Assembly: GCF_014698835.1 (NCBI RefSeq)
Contig: NZ_JACJTU010000066.1
Location: 1-32,181, forward strand
DNA from: Nostoc paludosum FACHB-159
GTDB lineage: Bacteria; Cyanobacteriota; Cyanobacteriia; Cyanobacteriales; Nostocaceae
Length of the DNA stretch: 32,181 bases
Direction of reading: 5' to 3'
Shown here one piece after another: positions 30,078 through 32,181 of the stretch (positions within the stretch are counted from its first letter, which is position 1; the number at the start of each line of letters is the position of its first letter). Below the pieces are notes generated by a model, which had not been told where the DNA came from, did not search any database, and worked only from the letters and a program-made list of their open reading frames with translations. The position numbers were made by a program, and so were the translations under genes.

Positions 30078-31310
30078 TTAAAATACCTGCTCAAAAGCCT
30101 CAATCAGCCTGTCAACTTCCTCAATGGTGTTGTAATGTACCATACTCACCCTAACGATTCCACCTTGGGATGCTAAACCTAAATATTCAATTAGCCGTTT
30201 AGCATAAAAGTCTCCGTAGCGAATTCCAATATAATGTTTGTCAACTTTTAACGGAATTGTGGAACTGTGTATTCCATCTACGACAAAAGATATAGTTGGC
30301 ACGCGGGAATTGCGGTCAGCTTTTGGTTGACCGATGACTCGAACATTAGACTTAGTGTTGAGGTAATTTAGCAGGCGATCGCTAATCTGTTCTTCGTGTA
30401 TGCTAATTAAATCAAATGCCTGTACCATCTGATTTCTCAAATCCGGTGCAGTTTGATTATCGTAGTGAAGTTGTGCTAGTTCGCTCAGATAATCACATAA
30501 ACCCAACATTCCATAACTTAATTCAAAATTGACATTTCCCAGTTGAAATTTATAGGGTATATCTGTTTGGGCAATAAAATAATGATTCAGCCCAGGCAAT
30601 CTTAATAAATGTTCTTTTTTTCCATAAAGTAAAGCATGATGCGGGCCATAGACTTTATAAAAACTCAGAGCATAAAAATCAACATCTAAATCTTGGACAT
30701 CAATCAATCTGTGTGGTGCATAAGCAACACCATCGATGCAAATCATAGCATGGCGATCGTGTACAAATGCAGCAATTTTTTTAATAGGGTTAATAGTTCC
30801 TAAAACATTAGAAGCATGAGTTAAAGCTACTAATTTTGTGCGCTCATTCATCAATGGTTCTAAATCTGCTAGATCGAGTTCCAAGGTATCTGGGCGAATT
30901 TGCCATACTTTAATTTTTATTCCTTGTTTTTCCAGAGCAACCCAAGCACCAATATTCGCCTCATGGTCGCAATTAGTAACAATAATTTCATCACCAGGTG
31001 TGAAGGTTTGACCTAAACAAATTGAGAGAACTCTTAACATCATGGTAGTAGATGGCCCCATTACCACTTCTTGAGGAGAATTAGCATTAATCAAAGTAGC
31101 AATTGCCCTAGTTGCTAAAGCTAATCTTTCTCCTGCAAGTTGCGAAACTCCATAAGAAGCTCCCAACTGAACATCAGAAGTCAAGAGAAATTCGCTAATT
31201 CTATCTACTACTTTTTTCAGAGTTTGTGACCCGCCAGCATTATCAAAAAAAGTCCATTCACCAGCAAGGGCAGGAAAATATTGACGAACTTTATCAACAT
31301 TCAGGAGCAT
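30078..31310 (-). CDS. Cysteine-desulfurase-like PLP enzyme without the active-site cysteine
   Basis: The 410-aa fold-type I aminotransferase-class V protein shows the PLP lysine Lys219 (ALSFYKVYGPHHALLYG), LTHASNVLGTINP, the Asp motif MICIDGVAYAPHR and an N-terminal YFPALAGEWTFFDNAGGSQ. In SufS/CsdA the catalytic Cys lies in R-x-G-x-x-C; here the corresponding stretch is IRYGDFYAKRLIEYL, with Tyr369 at the Cys position. It therefore fits the 'cysteine desulfurase-like' subgroup (VC1184 type), of unknown substrate, rather than sulfur donors for Fe-S assembly. It could be a beta-lyase, kynureninase-like or other PLP enzyme. It lies upstream of the Uma2 gene but is unlikely to be functionally linked to it. 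Confidence 0.88.
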   Translation of the reverse strand: MLLNVDKVRQYFPALAGEWTFFDNAGGSQTLKKVVDRISEFLLTSDVQLGASYGVSQLAGERLALATRAIATLINANSPQEVVMGPSTTMMLRVLSICLGQTFTPGDEIIVTNCDHEANIGAWVALEKQGIKIKVWQIRPDTLELDLADLEPLMNERTKLVALTHASNVLGTINPIKKIAAFVHDRHAMICIDGVAYAPHRLIDVQDLDVDFYALSFYKVYGPHHALLYGKKEHLLRLPGLNHYFIAQTDIPYKFQLGNVNFELSYGMLGLCDYLSELAQLHYDNQTAPDLRNQMVQAFDLISIHEEQISDRLLNYLNTKSNVRVIGQPKADRNSRVPTISFVVDGIHSSTIPLKVDKHYIGIRYGDFYAKRLIEYLGLASQGGIVRVSMVHYNTIEEVDRLIEAFEQVF

Positions 31311-31838
31311 GGTAAAAATTCTCTAGAGAACGTTCTTTACACTAGCCTATCTTTTGGCAACTCGCCCAGAGAACATGTGCATTGTTTTTTGTTTACACTT
31401 TGTCATGCCAGCCTTCCTACCTTGGAAAAACCTCTATCTGAAGGGGGTATACTTAGAAGACCAAAGAGTATATTACTGATATTTTTAGTTTTCAGCAAGC
31501 ATTAATGTCTTGATTCTTCACAATTTTCACGAATTTTTTTGATAAGTTTAAGATAGAGTCAAAGCAAGTATTGTTTTGATTCTTACAGTAGATTTCAAGA
31601 AGCGTGAAGTACACAAGCTAAATTCCAAAATCAGGCATTAACTCTGTTTTGCTTTCTGAAGTTTCCTTCGCCCTTGGCATTGGCAAAGCCAGACGTTCGC
31701 AAACACGGACTAGCTGCGCGATCGCCCCAAGTAGGCAATAGAACTTCCCTGCTAAATTCTGTATTTTGTTAGCGTAGCGGGGCGTAGCCCATTCTAAATT
31801 CTGCTGTAATTCCTTGATTGAAAACAAAGGAACAACCC
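31311..31838. other. Intergenic region with a dispersed repeat cluster
   Basis: The 528-bp gap has an AT-rich left half (probable promoter of the PLP-enzyme gene) and a right half (31660-31800) rich in Nostoc-type repeats. The 69-codon minus-strand frame at 31618-31827 translates these repeats (GAIAQLVRVCERLALPMP) and is not called as a gene. Confidence 0.65.
31660..31795. repeat. Cluster of dispersed GC-rich repeats around a HIP1-like site
   Basis: GGCATTGGCAAAGCCAGACGTTCGC, then GCGCGATCGCCCC, then GCGTAGCGGGGCGTAGCCC (hairpin-capable), separated by AT-rich DNA and followed by ATTCTAAATTCTG runs. The compositional contrast with the flanks and the short dyads indicate stacked repeat elements. 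Confidence 0.6.
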
Positions 31839-32060
31839 ATGAAAACTACGGTTAAATATGACATCGAGCTTATCAAGGAAGAAGCACTTGAACTTGTTAA
31901 AAAGAGACTTGTTAACCGTCAGCAGCAAATTTATACCCTCTGTAAATATATTCCTCATCGTGATTGGGTTCATTTTGAACTTGAGCTAGAAAAAAACGAA
32001 TTTCTACTCAGAGATAGAATTATTGACTTACTAGAACACGAATCTTGGGATGAAGACTGA
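31839..32060 (+). CDS. Small conserved-looking acidic protein, unknown
   Basis: The 73-aa product begins at ATG 31839, preceded by AAAGGA seven to eight bases upstream, which favours it over a TTG at 31818. It is predicted helical and charged: KYDIELIKEEALELVKKRL, then YIPHRDWVHFELELEKNEFL and LLEHESWDED at the end. I recognise no family name; similar small ORFs exist in filamentous cyanobacteria as far as I recall. No membrane segment or DNA-binding motif is evident. Confidence 0.65.
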   Translation: MKTTVKYDIELIKEEALELVKKRLVNRQQQIYTLCKYIPHRDWVHFELELEKNEFLLRDRIIDLLEHESWDED

Positions 32061-32181
32061 GGCTGCATCTAAAAGCCAGGGCTATTTCATTCTAAAAAGT
32101 TGCTTAAGTGTGTATAACCCAAAAGAACAGAGCCGTTGAGCTTGTGCCATGTTTTCAAACATCTGGTCACGGTATAAATTG

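Noticed and set aside
31618..31827. 69-codon minus-strand frame containing GAIAQLVRVCERLALPMP
   Set aside because: Derived from a dispersed repeat cluster that gives similar spurious frames; no domain.
32082..32181. Possible 3' end of a minus-strand gene entering from the right edge
   Set aside because: Two minus-strand frames are open to the window end and end in stops near 32076-32084; about 30 codons are too few to decide which, if either, is real.
1..32181. CRISPR array
   Set aside because: All tandem arrays have contiguous units of 7-21 bp without unique spacers; no cas genes.

Overview
The window looks like chromosomal DNA of a filamentous, heterocyst-type cyanobacterium (Nostocales, most likely Nostoc). 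The signs are abundant HIP1 octamers (GCGATCGC), short tandemly repeated arrays with 7-9 bp units, dispersed palindromes built on GAGACGCGAT...ATCGCGTCTC, and gene families typical of that group (DevB/DevC exporters, CYP110-like P450, Uma2, RppA/RppB-like two-component pair). No rRNA, tRNA or CRISPR array was seen.

Layout. (1) 1-4948: end of a 21-bp tandem array, then an efflux operon on the minus strand (membrane fusion protein followed by an RND pump). (2) 4949-8385: two opposed arrays of 9-bp repeats, a small membrane protein divergent from an OmpR-type response regulator, and its sensor kinase. A four-helix-bundle gene flanked by two reverse-complementary 9-bp repeat arrays sits between regulator and kinase, like an inserted cassette. 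(3) 8388-25199: fourteen collinear minus-strand genes. In transcription order they are a divergent hemF (hemF2), a small ORF, an ATC-hydrolase-like protein, a cytokinin-dehydrogenase-like flavin oxidase, an RTX protein, hemA, two paralogous Rieske oxygenases, a P450, hemE, hemC, hemF1, devB and devC. (4) 25662-29074: moeA and a Rieske protein with a large uncharacterised C-terminal domain, plus strand. (5) 29103-32181: dispersed repeats, a Uma2-family gene, a cysteine-desulfurase-like PLP enzyme without the active-site cysteine, and a small conserved ORF.

The central block is the main result. Duplicate genes for tetrapyrrole synthesis (glutamyl-tRNA reductase, PBG deaminase, uroporphyrinogen decarboxylase, two coproporphyrinogen oxidases) are combined with four oxygenases/oxidases and two exporter subunits. 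This is the layout expected for a secondary-metabolite tetrapyrrole pathway, and from memory it matches the putative tolyporphin cluster described in filamentous cyanobacteria (strain HT-58-2 and several Nostoc/Brasilonema). Inferred division of labour: HemA opens a dedicated 5-aminolevulinate supply; HemC, HemE and one or both HemF proteins build a coproporphyrinogen/protoporphyrinogen-type ring; the Rieske, P450 and flavin enzymes oxidise or trim the periphery; DevBC may take part in export. hemB, hemD, hemL, glycosyltransferases and a DevA ATPase are absent from the window and must come from elsewhere if needed. Within the block, one Rieske enzyme has lost the normally essential bridging aspartate (Cys156), and HemF2 has lost a conserved C-terminal motif, suggesting altered chemistry.
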